The notes under the pieces were generated by a model. That model had not been told where the DNA came from, made no database searches, and saw only the letters and a program-made list of their open reading frames with translations. Shown here piece by piece: positions 9,899-19,023 of a DNA stretch of 64,000 nucleotides. The stretch lies in the NCBI GenBank assembly GCA_017051695.1, contig JAFIDK010000002.1:186001-250000 (forward strand), written 5' to 3'. The DNA comes from Algoriphagus aestuarii (GTDB taxonomy: Bacteria; Bacteroidota; Bacteroidia; Cytophagales; Cyclobacteriaceae). Numbering within the stretch: the stretch's first letter is position 1; each line of letters opens with the position of its first letter. Both the position numbers and the translations under genes were made by a program.

Positions 9899-12361
9899 AT
9901 GACTAACACCAAATTATTCGCTTCTATTTCGCTTTTAGCTGGCTTTTTTCTTTTTAATTTCACCCTAGCCCAATCGGTTCCATCCTCGGTGTTATTCCAG
10001 AAATTACAGCAATTAAAGGAAACCCGAAGAGTATTATATGTAGCCGCCCACCCAGATGATGAAAACACGAGATTAATTTCTTACCTCGCCAACGGGGAGA
10101 ACCTACAGGTGGCTTACCTCAGTTTGACGAGGGGAGATGGAGGTCAAAACTTAATCGGGAAAGAGTTAAGTGAAAAACTTGGTCAGATCAGGACTCAGGA
10201 ACTGCTTCAGGCAAGGAAAACAGATGGAGGAAGGCAGTTTTTTTCCAGAGCCATTGATTTTGGATACACCAAGACTCCTGATGAGACTTTTCAAAATTGG
10301 GATCGTGAAAAGATCCTTTCAGATGTGGTTTGGGTAATCAGAAATTTCCAGCCAGATATCATTATTACCAGGTTTAATACAATCCCTGGAGGAGGAAACC
10401 ATGGGCAGCATACGACTTCTGCGATCATGGCTGGAGAAGCCATGCGAGTAGCAGGTGACCCGACTGTCTTTCCGGAGCAATTGAAATACGTTGATCCCTG
10501 GAAACCAAAGAGAGTGTTCTGGAACACCTATAATTTCAGAGGAGATTTTGTGAAAGAAGAGGGAAATCAATATTTCGAATTTCCAACAGGTGACTACAAC
10601 CCGCTTTTAGGAAAAACTTATAGCCAAATTGCAGCAGATAGTCGAACCATGCATAAATCCCAAGGATTTGGTAGTACTGCCACCAATGGGGAAGCTACGG
10701 ATCATATCCAGTTTGTAGAAGGTGATAAGCCAATTAATTCCGAATTTGATGGGGTACAAAATCGGTGGGAGACGATCAATGGCGGCAAGGAAGTGGAAAG
10801 CCAAATTGAAAAGGTCTTAGAGAATTTTGACTTTATCCAACCTGAAAATAACCTTGCTTCATTGTTGGAGATTAAGACAGCACTCGACCGATTGGATTCA
10901 AAAGCAATCTGGATCAAAGAAAAAAAGGCGAAAATTGACGAGTTGATTTTAGCATCCTTAGGAGTTGAAGCGGAATGGATCGTACGAAAAGAACTTGGGT
11001 TTGCAGGTGAAACCATAGAAACTACTTTAGAAATCACTAATCCATCAGATAATGGATTGAAGCTGGAAAGTTTTGGGTTTTTGGATCATCAGTCCTCAAT
11101 CAATCAACTTCTTGGCGAAAACACCTTGGAGACATTTTCACAGGAATTGAACCTGCCGAAGGATATTGCTCCTTCACAACCTTACTGGCTAAAAGAACCA
11201 GCTGACGGAGCACTCTACCATGTCAGCGATCAATTGATGATCGGAAAACCTTTTGAAAACGGTCAATTGAAAGGAACTTTAACTCTTTCCTACGGAGGAA
11301 AAACCATATCCATGGACCTTCCATTGATGTTTAAATACAATAGTCCTGTAGATGGTGAGGTAAAGCAACCTTTTACTGTAGTTCCTGAGGTGGATTTGGT
11401 GGTTTCCAAAGAAAATGTTTTTCTGTTAGAAGGGGTGGATCCTAAACTTTCTTTAACCGTAAATTTTGGAAAAGAAATTTTAGAGGGAAACTTAACATTC
11501 GAGAACCTGAATTCCGATCAGTATAAGATTGTTTCGGAGTCTACCAATGAAGTAAATAGACAAAAGATCTATGAGGTAGAATTTAACTTGAGAGGCAATC
11601 AGAAGAGAACTGTCACGGCTACATACACCACCGCTGAAGGAAACATTTTCAATCAGGCTACAAACAGAATCATTTATGCCCATATTCCCAATCTGACATA
11701 TTTTAGTCCAGCTTCCGTCAATTTGATTAAGGCGGATTGGAAAATTTCCGGAGCTAGAATCGGTTACATCCCTGGAGCTGGTGATGACGTTCCCAATGTG
11801 TTGACTGCTTTGGGATATGAGGTGGTGGAAATTGGGCCAAGTGATTTTTCAAAAGCGTATTTAAGTCAGTTTAAAGCGGTGATTGTGGGCATCCGGGCTT
11901 ATAATACCAATGCGAGTCTGGTAGAAAACCAACAGGTTTTGATGGATTATGTGAAAGAAGGAGGTAATGTGGTGGTGCAATACAATACCACTGGTGGTTT
12001 AAAATCATCGGATATGGGACCTTATCCATTTAATCTGAGCAGAGATCGTGTCACTGTCGAAAACTCACCATTCAAAGCTGATTTTAAACATCCTGTTCTT
12101 TCAACTCCAAACCAAATTGATTCTGATGATTTTGATGGATGGGTCCAGGAAAGAGGTTTGTATTTTGTAACGGATATATCTGAGGAGTACAGTACACCAT
12201 TACAGTTTCAGGATCCAGATGAGGAATTCCTGAATGGTGCTTTGATCTACACGAAGTATGGAAAAGGAAACTATGTTTACACGGGAATTTCCTTTTTTAG
12301 GGAGCTTCCAGCGGGTGTTCCAGGAGCCATCAAATTATTTGTTAACCTAATCGAGCAATAG
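9899..12361 (+). CDS. Secreted PIG-L/LmbE deacetylase with GATase-like C-terminal domain
   Basis: The ATG chosen gives 820 residues and a proper signal peptide (ending FTLAQ, residue 25); an upstream TTG would add a non-signal extension. The N-terminal domain is a PIG-L deacetylase, which removes N-acetyl groups from amino-sugar conjugates: zinc motif AHPDDE at 50-55 and the HGQH motif at 168-171. The middle (about 340-600) looks like Ig-type beta domains. The last ~220 residues (from ARIGYIPGAGDDV) resemble the class I glutamine-amidotransferase-like fold seen in many Bacteroidota PIG-L proteins; a catalytic Cys is not evident. The next genes, a small membrane peptide and a symporter, follow within 3 bases, so the three likely form an operon for releasing and importing a substrate. 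Confidence 0.9.
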   Translation: MTNTKLFASISLLAGFFLFNFTLAQSVPSSVLFQKLQQLKETRRVLYVAAHPDDENTRLISYLANGENLQVAYLSLTRGDGGQNLIGKELSEKLGQIRTQELLQARKTDGGRQFFSRAIDFGYTKTPDETFQNWDREKILSDVVWVIRNFQPDIIITRFNTIPGGGNHGQHTTSAIMAGEAMRVAGDPTVFPEQLKYVDPWKPKRVFWNTYNFRGDFVKEEGNQYFEFPTGDYNPLLGKTYSQIAADSRTMHKSQGFGSTATNGEATDHIQFVEGDKPINSEFDGVQNRWETINGGKEVESQIEKVLENFDFIQPENNLASLLEIKTALDRLDSKAIWIKEKKAKIDELILASLGVEAEWIVRKELGFAGETIETTLEITNPSDNGLKLESFGFLDHQSSINQLLGENTLETFSQELNLPKDIAPSQPYWLKEPADGALYHVSDQLMIGKPFENGQLKGTLTLSYGGKTISMDLPLMFKYNSPVDGEVKQPFTVVPEVDLVVSKENVFLLEGVDPKLSLTVNFGKEILEGNLTFENLNSDQYKIVSESTNEVNRQKIYEVEFNLRGNQKRTVTATYTTAEGNIFNQATNRIIYAHIPNLTYFSPASVNLIKADWKISGARIGYIPGAGDDVPNVLTALGYEVVEIGPSDFSKAYLSQFKAVIVGIRAYNTNASLVENQQVLMDYVKEGGNVVVQYNTTGGLKSSDMGPYPFNLSRDRVTVENSPFKADFKHPVLSTPNQIDSDDFDGWVQERGLYFVTDISEEYSTPLQFQDPDEEFLNGALIYTKYGKGNYVYTGISFFRELPAGVPGAIKLFVNLIEQ

Positions 12362-12363
12362 TT

Positions 12364-12468
12364 TTGGAAGAGAAAAAAATTCGTTGGAAAAACCTATATC
12401 TAGGTTTAATGGCTAGTTTGGTATTGATCATCGCCTTTTTCTCTTGGCTTCAAAATGCCTATTCATGA
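12364..12468 (+). CDS. 34-residue single-pass membrane peptide upstream of symporter
   Basis: A short frame starting TTG 2 bases after the PIG-L stop encodes 34 residues: a basic N terminus (EEKKIRWKN), then a hydrophobic helix at about 11-28 (LYLGLMASLVLIIAFFSW) and a short polar end. Its stop overlaps the symporter ATG as ATGA, the classic signature of translational coupling. The charge pattern predicts N-in orientation. Small one-helix or two-helix partners of SSS transporters are known (YhdT beside PanF, DUF4212 beside acetate-type symporters); by position this could be an analogous accessory subunit. I do not recognise the family. It could instead be an untranslated leader, but the clean frame, hydrophobicity and stop/start overlap argue for a gene. 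Confidence 0.65.
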   Translation: MEEKKIRWKNLYLGLMASLVLIIAFFSWLQNAYS

Positions 12469-14168
12469 GTGTTATAGATTGGATCGTACTATTTGGGACA
12501 CTGGGGACCATCGCTGCCTATGGAGTTTATAAAACTTACAAACAAAGCAGTCTTGATTCATACCTGAGAGGAAAGAATTCCATGAATTGGTGGACAATCG
12601 GTCTATCGATCATGGCTACTCAGGCTTCTGCTATCACCTTTTTAAGTACTCCGGGTCAGGCTTATGAAGATGGGATGCGCTTCATCCAGTTTTATTTTGG
12701 TCTGCCACTGGCAATGATCATCATATCGGTCAGTTTCATTCCTATCTATTACAAACTCAAAGTATACACCGCTTACGAGTATCTGGAGAATAGATTTGAT
12801 TTGAAAACCAGGACTTTAGCCGCTTTATTGTTTATCATCCAGCGGGGCTTGGGAGCTGGAATTACGATTTATGCCCCGGCGATTATACTTTCTACCTTGT
12901 TGGGCTGGAATTTGACTTGGACCAATATTCTGATTGGTTGTTTGGTGATAGCATATACAGTCTCTGGTGGAACAGAGGCGGTTTCCATCACCCAAAAACA
13001 GCAAATGGCAGTGATGATGGGAGGGATGATTTTGGCAGGTATCATTGTAATTCAGATGCTTCCTATTTCTTTTCAGGAAGCACTTCATGTGGCAGGAAAA
13101 ATGGATAAGCTCAACATGGTCAATTTTGAGTTTGATCTGGCGGACCGCTACAATGTCTGGTCAGGTATGACTGCCGCCGTATTCCTTTTTCTGGGTTATT
13201 TTGGAACGGACCAAAGTCAGGTTCAAAGGTATCTTTCAGGACAGACACTTTCCCAAAGTAGGATGGGCCTGATCATGAATGGATTTCTAAAAATCCCGAT
13301 GCAGTTTGTGATTTTATTTATCGGCGTGATGGTTTTTGTTTTTTATCAATTCTATCAGCCTCCGGTGGTATTCAACAAAGTTCAGACAGATAAGCTCCGG
13401 GAAAGTGAGTATGCAGCGGATTTTGAAAAGTTGGAAGAGCGATACACAGCAAACTTTGAAGAAAGCAAAGCCTCTTATTTAGAAATGCTGGAAGCGATTG
13501 AGAAGAAGGATTTGTCTTCAGAAAATCTTTTAAAATCGGATATTAATTTCTTAAAAGAAGAACAAAAACAGATCAGAGAAGAGGTAAAAGCTTTAATTGT
13601 CACCAATGATCCTGTTGCAGAAACCCGTGATACAGACTATGTGTTTATGCGATTTGTCATGGATAATTTGCCAAAGGGAATTATAGGATTGCTCTTTGCA
13701 GTGATTTTTTCTGCTGCCATGTCTTCAAGTGCATCCGAACTGAACTCATTGGGTTCCACCAGTACGATAGACCTGTACAAACGCTCCATAAAAAAAGAAG
13801 CTTCCGATTTACACTACTTAAGATCTTCTAAATTCTTCACTGCATTTTGGGGAGTAGGGGCGATCTTATTTGCTACCTATGCCTCCTTGTTTGAAAATTT
13901 GATCCAAGCGGTAAACTTATTGGGTTCTTTATTTTACGGGACTATTTTGGGGATATTTATCGTGGGATTTTTCATGAAATGGATCAAAGGTCAAGCTGTT
14001 TTTATAGCGGCATTGGCTTCCCAGGTACTTATTTTCATCATTCATTTTAGAAATGGTGTTGGATTGTTTGACTTTGTATGGAACATTGGGTTTTTGTGGT
14101 ATAATGCCATTGGCTGTTTGGCAGTCATGCTTTTTGGAACAATCCTGCAGGTAACTTTAAAAAAGTAA
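12465..14168 (+). CDS. Sodium:solute symporter (SSS family)
   Basis: A 567-residue inner-membrane transporter of the SSS/SLC5 family. The ATG inside the ATGA overlap is preferred over an upstream in-frame TTG. The N-terminal helices carry the usual SSS patterns: SLDSYLRGKNSMNWWTIGLS, then SIMATQASAITFLSTPGQAY, and TVSGGTEAVSITQKQQ for the conserved central helix. The FGTDQSQVQRYLSG block is also typical. A hydrophilic, Glu/Lys-rich insert at about 310-395, likely cytoplasmic coiled coil, separates the two membrane halves and is longer than in many family members. The substrate cannot be read from sequence; the PIG-L partner suggests a sugar, amino sugar or uronate. A long bidirectional terminator follows. 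Confidence 0.93.
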   Translation: MSVIDWIVLFGTLGTIAAYGVYKTYKQSSLDSYLRGKNSMNWWTIGLSIMATQASAITFLSTPGQAYEDGMRFIQFYFGLPLAMIIISVSFIPIYYKLKVYTAYEYLENRFDLKTRTLAALLFIIQRGLGAGITIYAPAIILSTLLGWNLTWTNILIGCLVIAYTVSGGTEAVSITQKQQMAVMMGGMILAGIIVIQMLPISFQEALHVAGKMDKLNMVNFEFDLADRYNVWSGMTAAVFLFLGYFGTDQSQVQRYLSGQTLSQSRMGLIMNGFLKIPMQFVILFIGVMVFVFYQFYQPPVVFNKVQTDKLRESEYAADFEKLEERYTANFEESKASYLEMLEAIEKKDLSSENLLKSDINFLKEEQKQIREEVKALIVTNDPVAETRDTDYVFMRFVMDNLPKGIIGLLFAVIFSAAMSSSASELNSLGSTSTIDLYKRSIKKEASDLHYLRSSKFFTAFWGVGAILFATYASLFENLIQAVNLLGSLFYGTILGIFIVGFFMKWIKGQAVFIAALASQVLIFIIHFRNGVGLFDFVWNIGFLWYNAIGCLAVMLFGTILQVTLKK

Positions 14169-14170
14169 CA

Positions 14171-14214
14171 TCAAAAAAGCCTTCCTGAAATTGAATTCAG
14201 GAAGGCTTTTTTGA
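14171..14214. terminator. Bidirectional terminator
   Basis: Arms of 19 bases (14171-14189 and 14196-14214) pair perfectly around a 6-base loop, with A6 on the left and T6 on the right. It serves both the symporter operon on the plus strand and the convergent DUF2911 gene. Confidence 0.93.
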
Positions 14215-14257
14215 TTTCTCAAGTATTGAAGCTTCGAAAACTGTGTGGACGGAAAAG

Positions 14258-15112
14258 TTATTTTAAAGATCTAATTAATCTTTGATTTAAGCCTACATAG
14301 TCGGGGTTTTGAGCTTCTTCAGCCAGTTCCATGGACTCTTTAGCTGATTCGACAGCCTCGGTTTTAAGGCCAAGGGCAACTTCGATTTTTGCCTTTAAAT
14401 GATAAGCCCAGTATTTCGGATCATTTTCTACTGATTCCTGTATCCATTCGTAGGCTTTGTTGAGATCCCGTCCTGTATTTAGATAATAACTTGATGCTTC
14501 ATAAAGGAGATTAGGATTATCGGTATCCTGATCTAGAACATATTCTTTGATTTGGGCCATTACGATGGGATCGGCATCCATCGAAATATGGAATTTAGCA
14601 CTGGTCTGTTCCCACTTCATGGATAAATCAGCCCCAGTATCGGTCAAGTTTGTAAAGTTAATTTCGAAGGTCTCGTAGTTGTTTTTGGTTTTTGAGGGAG
14701 CCACTTCGAAACGTAACTGGTCTTCTTCTGGATTATATCCAATAGCTCCCCAAAGCTTTGTGTTTTTGGATAAAATTACGGTCCAGGTGTTTTTATTGGG
14801 AATGGAATAAATGGCGTATTGTCCTTTTGGCACCGCTTGACCTTCAATCTTGACATCAGTTGAGAAATTTATGACCGTTGCGCCATTGGCTCCGGTTCTC
14901 CATATGGATCCGTAAGGAACTAATTCCCCGAAAATCTTTCTACCCTTGGTGCTCGGTCTGCTATAAGAGACCGTGACATCCGTTAAACCGATCTTCTGGG
15001 CGATTTTTGCAGAAGGAGAGGCTTGAGGCATGTCTATTTGCTGCGCAATTGATTGGTAACCAAATAGTAAAAAGAATATAAGGAAATATGTAGGTAAGGA
15101 ATGTGCTTTCAT
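14258..15112 (-). CDS. DUF2911 secreted protein with TPR-like C terminus
   Basis: With the start at the Met of MKAHSLPTY the protein has 284 residues and a signal peptide (ending SIAQQ). An upstream in-frame Met, including one two codons earlier, is possible. Residues 25-165 match the Bacteroidota DUF2911 domain: SPSAKIAQKIGLTDVTVSYS, GRKIFGELVPYGSIWRTGAN and a following KGQYAIYSIP strand. The C-terminal ~100 residues are helical and contain a TPR-like repeat pair (LNKAYEWIQESVENDPKYWA). The biochemical role of DUF2911 is not known to me; location is likely periplasm or outer membrane. It faces the symporter operon across a shared terminator and stands alone. Confidence 0.9.
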   Translation of the reverse strand: MKAHSLPTYFLIFFLLFGYQSIAQQIDMPQASPSAKIAQKIGLTDVTVSYSRPSTKGRKIFGELVPYGSIWRTGANGATVINFSTDVKIEGQAVPKGQYAIYSIPNKNTWTVILSKNTKLWGAIGYNPEEDQLRFEVAPSKTKNNYETFEINFTNLTDTGADLSMKWEQTSAKFHISMDADPIVMAQIKEYVLDQDTDNPNLLYEASSYYLNTGRDLNKAYEWIQESVENDPKYWAYHLKAKIEVALGLKTEAVESAKESMELAEEAQNPDYVGLNQRLIRSLK

Positions 15113-15287
15113 GACCATTTTTTTGTTGTGTATTTCAATTAAATCGGATTTGCCTTTAATTAGTTTACAAAAATCATGTAAATTCATATAAAATCCTGCA
15201 TTTAGGATGGCAGGTTAGCAAGATTTTTGTCTTTGTTTTGACAAACTATTATTTCCCGTTTTTAGGGGTTACTATTTTTCGATTCTT

Positions 15288-16208
15288 ATGAGCCTAGCAA
15301 TTATTTGTCCAGGGAAAAACGCTGATCCCTGGATCAAAGTATTAACCAGTCAAGATCCAGATTTAAAAATCCAGGTATACCCTGATATCAAAAGTCCCCA
15401 AGAGGTAGAGGTAGTCATGCTTTGGAACCACCCCAAAGGTATTCTGAACTCATTTCCCAATTTAAAATTAATCAGCTCCATGGGAGCCGGGGTGGACCAT
15501 ATTCTCAATGATGATTCTGTTCCGGAAGAGATCCCGATCGTCAGGATAGTTGATGAAAAGCTTACTTTTTCCATGACCAATTATGTGATTATGGGGGTGT
15601 TGAATTTTCATAGACAAATTACGAGGTATCAAAAAGACCAGTCTAACCATATTTGGGATATGAGTAATCCCGAAATACCTGTTAAAGTCGGAGTGATGGG
15701 AGTTGGTGCTTTGGGAGGAGATGTTTTGGAGAAACTTTCATTTATGGGTTTTGAGGTAGCAGGGTTTGGTTTTTCTGAAAAAAGAGATTTTCCATATTCT
15801 TATTATTCTAAAGATGAAATACAACAATTTCTTTCTTCTGTAAACGTTATTGTTTGCCTATTGCCCCTGACACCGGATACGGAGAATATTTTAAATCTAG
15901 AGCTGTTTTCCCAATGCAATCCAGGATCCTATTTAATCAATGTGGCCAGAGGAAAACATCTGGTAGAAGAGGATCTTATGGTGGCCTTAGAGAAAGGGTA
16001 TCTCTCCGGTGCTTTGTTGGATGTGTATAGAAAAGAACCTTTGCCAGCAGATCATCCATTTTGGGAGGAAGAAAAGATTATGATGACACCTCATATCGCG
16101 AGTGTTACCAATCCCCAGGCAGCAGCACCTCAGGTGATAGAAAATATCCGCAGAGTCAAGGCAAACCAACCATTAAACAATCTCGTTATTCGCCAAAGAG
16201 GCTATTAA
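15288..16208 (+). CDS. GhrA-like D-2-hydroxyacid dehydrogenase
   Basis: A 306-residue NAD(P)-dependent 2-hydroxyacid dehydrogenase of the glyoxylate/hydroxypyruvate reductase A branch. The Rossmann loop is GVMGVGALGG (about 135-144). The catalytic triad is Arg221 (NVARGKH), Glu250 (YRKEPLP) and His269 (MTPHIAS). The substrate-loop motif SMGAGVDHI is also present. The length fits the family. It probably reduces glyoxylate or hydroxypyruvate in the cytoplasm. The ATG is close to an AT-rich presumptive promoter. The universal stress protein gene starts 11 bases downstream and is likely co-transcribed. Confidence 0.92.
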   Translation: MSLAIICPGKNADPWIKVLTSQDPDLKIQVYPDIKSPQEVEVVMLWNHPKGILNSFPNLKLISSMGAGVDHILNDDSVPEEIPIVRIVDEKLTFSMTNYVIMGVLNFHRQITRYQKDQSNHIWDMSNPEIPVKVGVMGVGALGGDVLEKLSFMGFEVAGFGFSEKRDFPYSYYSKDEIQQFLSSVNVIVCLLPLTPDTENILNLELFSQCNPGSYLINVARGKHLVEEDLMVALEKGYLSGALLDVYRKEPLPADHPFWEEEKIMMTPHIASVTNPQAAAPQVIENIRRVKANQPLNNLVIRQRGY

Positions 16209-16219
16209 TATTTTTAGAT

Positions 16220-17062
16220 ATGACAAGCACTTTTACAATTCTTTGCCCCACTGATTTTTCAGAATGCTCCCTCAACGCTATTGAGTATGCCGCAAAACTA
16301 GGAGAGTTGTATAAGGCTGACCTGATACTTTTCCATGTGCTGAATAAAACCGATTATGAAAAAATGTCGCCTTTGGATACCAAAGGTTATCATCAGGTGG
16401 AATTCATTAAAGAAAAACTGGAAAATCTTCAAGAAGCTGTGCTCAAAGAGAGTAAATCCAAAGGTTTAAATAGCTGCCAGATTTCTTTCAAGGACGGGAA
16501 AATTGTCAAAACCACCCTTGAGGAAGCAAAATCTTCCAAAGCTCATCTGATTGTGATGGGTACAGAAGGCACCAACGATCTAAGAGAGCATATCATTGGG
16601 TCAAAAACCAGCAGAATAGTCGAGGAGGCTGAGATTGATGTTTTTGTCGTTCCAAGAAAAGTGTTTTTCAAAAGACCTAGAAAACTGATTTATGCTTCTG
16701 ATTACTTAGAAGAGGATAAATTGGCGATCCAAAAGATAATTGAACTGGCATCTTTTTTTAGCTCAGAAATCGACATTGTCCATGTGAGCAATACTCATAA
16801 AGCCATTGACAAATCCCTTCATGAGGAAATGGTCAACGAGCTATCACCTTTCGTGAAATATGATAAGGTCAGTTTTGTCCTAAAAGCTTACCGCGACGAT
16901 TTGGCTTTAGGGCTGGAAAATTACCTGCAGACATCAAAAGGCGATATTTTGGTCACTTTAAGTAAAAAGAAGTCTTTTTTTGATCAGATTTTTTCAAAGA
17001 ACCTGTCAAAAAAAATGGCCTATTTTATCAATAAGCCATTGTGGGTCATCAAGTCATTTTAA
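16220..17062 (+). CDS. Tandem universal stress protein (UspA x2)
   Basis: From the ATG of MTSTFTILCPTDFSE the protein has 280 residues and two UspA folds. The first (1-146) begins with the typical ILCPTDFS strand and has an intact ATP-binding signature G-2x-G-9x-G-S at Gly114, Gly117 and Gly127-Ser128, followed by DVFVVP. The second (about 150-280) starts KLIYASDYLEEDK and ends NKPLWVI, but its glycine signature is degraded, so only one site should bind nucleotide. This tandem form is common in Bacteroidota. A longer in-frame extension upstream would run inside the GhrA-like gene and is rejected. The stop lies 1 base from the convergent TPR gene. Confidence 0.9.
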   Translation: MTSTFTILCPTDFSECSLNAIEYAAKLGELYKADLILFHVLNKTDYEKMSPLDTKGYHQVEFIKEKLENLQEAVLKESKSKGLNSCQISFKDGKIVKTTLEEAKSSKAHLIVMGTEGTNDLREHIIGSKTSRIVEEAEIDVFVVPRKVFFKRPRKLIYASDYLEEDKLAIQKIIELASFFSSEIDIVHVSNTHKAIDKSLHEEMVNELSPFVKYDKVSFVLKAYRDDLALGLENYLQTSKGDILVTLSKKKSFFDQIFSKNLSKKMAYFINKPLWVIKSF

Positions 17063-17063
17063 A

Positions 17064-17753
17064 TCACTTCTTAGAGAATAATCCTTTCAGAAACGTTTTA
17101 AACTCCTGTCGGGCTTTGGGATCTTTAAATAGAGATCCAATGGTTTTGAAATAAAAGTTAGGGGTCAATTTCTTCTCTTTGCTATCGTCAGCTGGAGATT
17201 CATTTGCCTGCTCCACTTTAGGTGAAGGCGGGGTTTCTTGACTATTTGGTTTATACCCGACCAAATCATCTGCTTTTTCAAAGCTTTTTTTAGACCGCTG
17301 TTTATAGCCGAGTTTTTCTTCCACCAATCCTTTATTGTTAAAGGCTACAGCGTCTTCAGGGTCTAGTTCTATGGCTTTCTCGTAATCTTCTATGGCTCCT
17401 TTCAAATCCCCGATCCGGTCCTTGAAATAGGCTCTACTGCTATAGCGATATGGGTTTTTTGGGTCTAAATTTGCCGCTCGGTCAAACTCCGCAAGCGCCT
17501 CCTCATCTTTTTTCAATAAATGAAGTACAACAGCCCGATCTGATATGTAGTTTGTATTGTATGGGTCAAGCTCGACTATTCTGTCGAAATCCAACAAGGC
17601 ATCCTTGGTTTTTCCCATTCTGGAAAGAATTCTACCTCTGTAAAGAAAAAGCTCCGGATTATCAGCTGTCTTGGAAATCAACTGATTAAATATGAGGAGA
17701 GCTTCTTCAAATTTACCTGTTTTGTAAAGTTCTATTCCTGCTTCAAAAGTCAT
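17064..17753 (-). CDS. Cytoplasmic TPR protein
   Basis: Starting at MTFEAGIELYKTGKFEEAL gives 229 residues with no signal peptide. Residues 1-155 are four consecutive 34-residue TPR units with regular spacing: the first (AGIELYKTGKFEEALLIF), then LYRGRILSRMGKTKDALLDF, SDRAVVLHLLKKDEEALAEF and SSRAYFKDRIGDLKGAIEDY, plus a partial fifth. The rest is a polar, Pro/Ser/Lys-rich linker and a basic C-terminal segment. It probably acts as a protein-protein adaptor. The earlier in-frame start is rejected because a full promoter lies between it and this ATG. The gene converges on the UspA gene. Confidence 0.87.
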   Translation of the reverse strand: MTFEAGIELYKTGKFEEALLIFNQLISKTADNPELFLYRGRILSRMGKTKDALLDFDRIVELDPYNTNYISDRAVVLHLLKKDEEALAEFDRAANLDPKNPYRYSSRAYFKDRIGDLKGAIEDYEKAIELDPEDAVAFNNKGLVEEKLGYKQRSKKSFEKADDLVGYKPNSQETPPSPKVEQANESPADDSKEKKLTPNFYFKTIGSLFKDPKARQEFKTFLKGLFSKK

Positions 17754-17776
17754 TTTTCTGATTTTTATACCTAATA

Positions 17777-17805
17777 CAAAGGTAAGGCAGGAATAGTTTA
17801 CCAAA
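17777..17805 (-). promoter_or_regulatory. Promoter of TPR gene
   Basis: Read on the minus strand: TTTGG at 17805-17801, then TACCTTTG at 17784-17777, an exact match to TAnnTTTG. The elements are about 17-18 bases apart. The -7 element lies 23 bases before the chosen ATG. Confidence 0.65.
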
Positions 17806-17820
17806 TAATCTTTCTGATGT

Positions 17821-17854
17821 TTTTGCACCCAAACCGTTCCCCCTATTATCTTTA
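17821..17854 (+). promoter_or_regulatory. Promoter of holA
   Basis: TTTTG at 17821-17825 and TATCTTTA at 17847-17854 (one mismatch to the -7 consensus) are separated by 21 bases. The ATG of holA is 22 bases downstream. Confidence 0.5.
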
Positions 17855-17876
17855 AGCTTTACAGTTCGCATCATTC

Positions 17877-18899
17877 ATGGCCCAATCACCCCAAGTTGTA
17901 CTTAAAGAATTAAAGGAGAAGAAGTTTGCCCCGATTTATTTTCTGGAAGGAGACGAGCCTTTTTACATTGACCAGATTACCGAGTATATAGAAAAAAATG
18001 CAATCGCCGAGCATGAGCGAGGATTTAACCAAGTGGTGCTGTATGGCAAAGACAGTAACATGGGGTTGATTATCAATAATGCCAGAAAATTTCCCATGAT
18101 GGCAGACCGTCAGGTGGTCATTATCAAGGAAGCCCAAAGTTTGCCTGATTTAGGGAAAGAAGAAGCCCAGAAACTGTTGATTTCCTATGCTCAAAACCCT
18201 CTTCCAAGTACCATTCTGGTTTTTGCACATAAGTATAAGAAGCTGGACAAAAGAACGGGATTGTCAAAAGAGCTTCAAAAAAATACGGTTTATGTAACCT
18301 CAGATAAGATTCCTGACTATAAATTGACAGAATGGGTACAGCAATATTTTAAGGATATCTCACATGATATTGAACCGAGAGCAGCGCAATTTCTTGCTGA
18401 TGCCATCGGTAACAATCTGGAAGTAATGACCAATGAGGTAGGCAAAATGCTGATCAATTTCCAGGAACCCACCAAGTTTACCATTGCTGATATTTCTAAA
18501 TATATCGGCATCAACAAGGATTATAATAATTTTGAATTGCTGAAAGCTATAGGAGTTAGGGATGCGGTCAAGTCTAACCAGATTATTCACTATTTCATCC
18601 AAAATCCAAAATCCCATCCGCTCATTCCACTTTTTGCGCTGATGTACAATTATTTTTCAAAATTGGCTTTGATCCATCAAGCCAGAGGAGCTTCGGAAGA
18701 TCAAGTTGCGGCATTGATCGGTGTGCCAAGATTTGTGGCAAAAGAGTATTTACAATCCGCCCGAAACTACAAATTGGGCAAGGTAATTGATGTGTTCTCA
18801 TACATCAAAGAGGCAGATCTTCGTTCTAAGGGAGTTGATTCCGGAAGTATGACTGATGCTGAAATCCTCAGAGAACTCGTTTACAAGATATTACACTGA
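17877..18899 (+). CDS. holA: DNA polymerase III subunit delta
   Basis: A 340-residue clamp-loader subunit that opens the beta clamp during replication. The N terminus has the family's PIYFLEGDEPFYIDQ strand-turn block followed by RKFPMMADRQVVIIKEAQ. The C-terminal half is the helical collar region that binds the other clamp-loader subunits (FELLKAIGVRDAVKSNQ, LIPLFALMYNYFSKL). No intact Walker A site is present, as expected for delta. Length is normal. It is divergent from a TPR gene with promoters back to back, and is followed by 124 bases before the large TPR gene. Confidence 0.95.
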   Translation: MAQSPQVVLKELKEKKFAPIYFLEGDEPFYIDQITEYIEKNAIAEHERGFNQVVLYGKDSNMGLIINNARKFPMMADRQVVIIKEAQSLPDLGKEEAQKLLISYAQNPLPSTILVFAHKYKKLDKRTGLSKELQKNTVYVTSDKIPDYKLTEWVQQYFKDISHDIEPRAAQFLADAIGNNLEVMTNEVGKMLINFQEPTKFTIADISKYIGINKDYNNFELLKAIGVRDAVKSNQIIHYFIQNPKSHPLIPLFALMYNYFSKLALIHQARGASEDQVAALIGVPRFVAKEYLQSARNYKLGKVIDVFSYIKEADLRSKGVDSGSMTDAEILRELVYKILH

Positions 18900-19023
18900 T
18901 TACCTAAGCCAATTTCAATATGCCTGAAGAAATTGTCTGTTTTCAGTTTCTTCCGGCCGAACTTGAGTAGGATTGGGAGAGGTTGATCGCAGATTTTTTT
19001 GGCATCAAAACCAACTAAAATCT

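Noticed and set aside
16061-16219. Upstream extension of the UspA protein
   Set aside because: It lies within the GhrA-like coding region, and the UspA fold starts at the later ATG.
18920-18970. 16-residue ATG frame between holA and the TPR giant
   Set aside because: Too short, no recognisable features, and no promoter or coupling to either neighbour.
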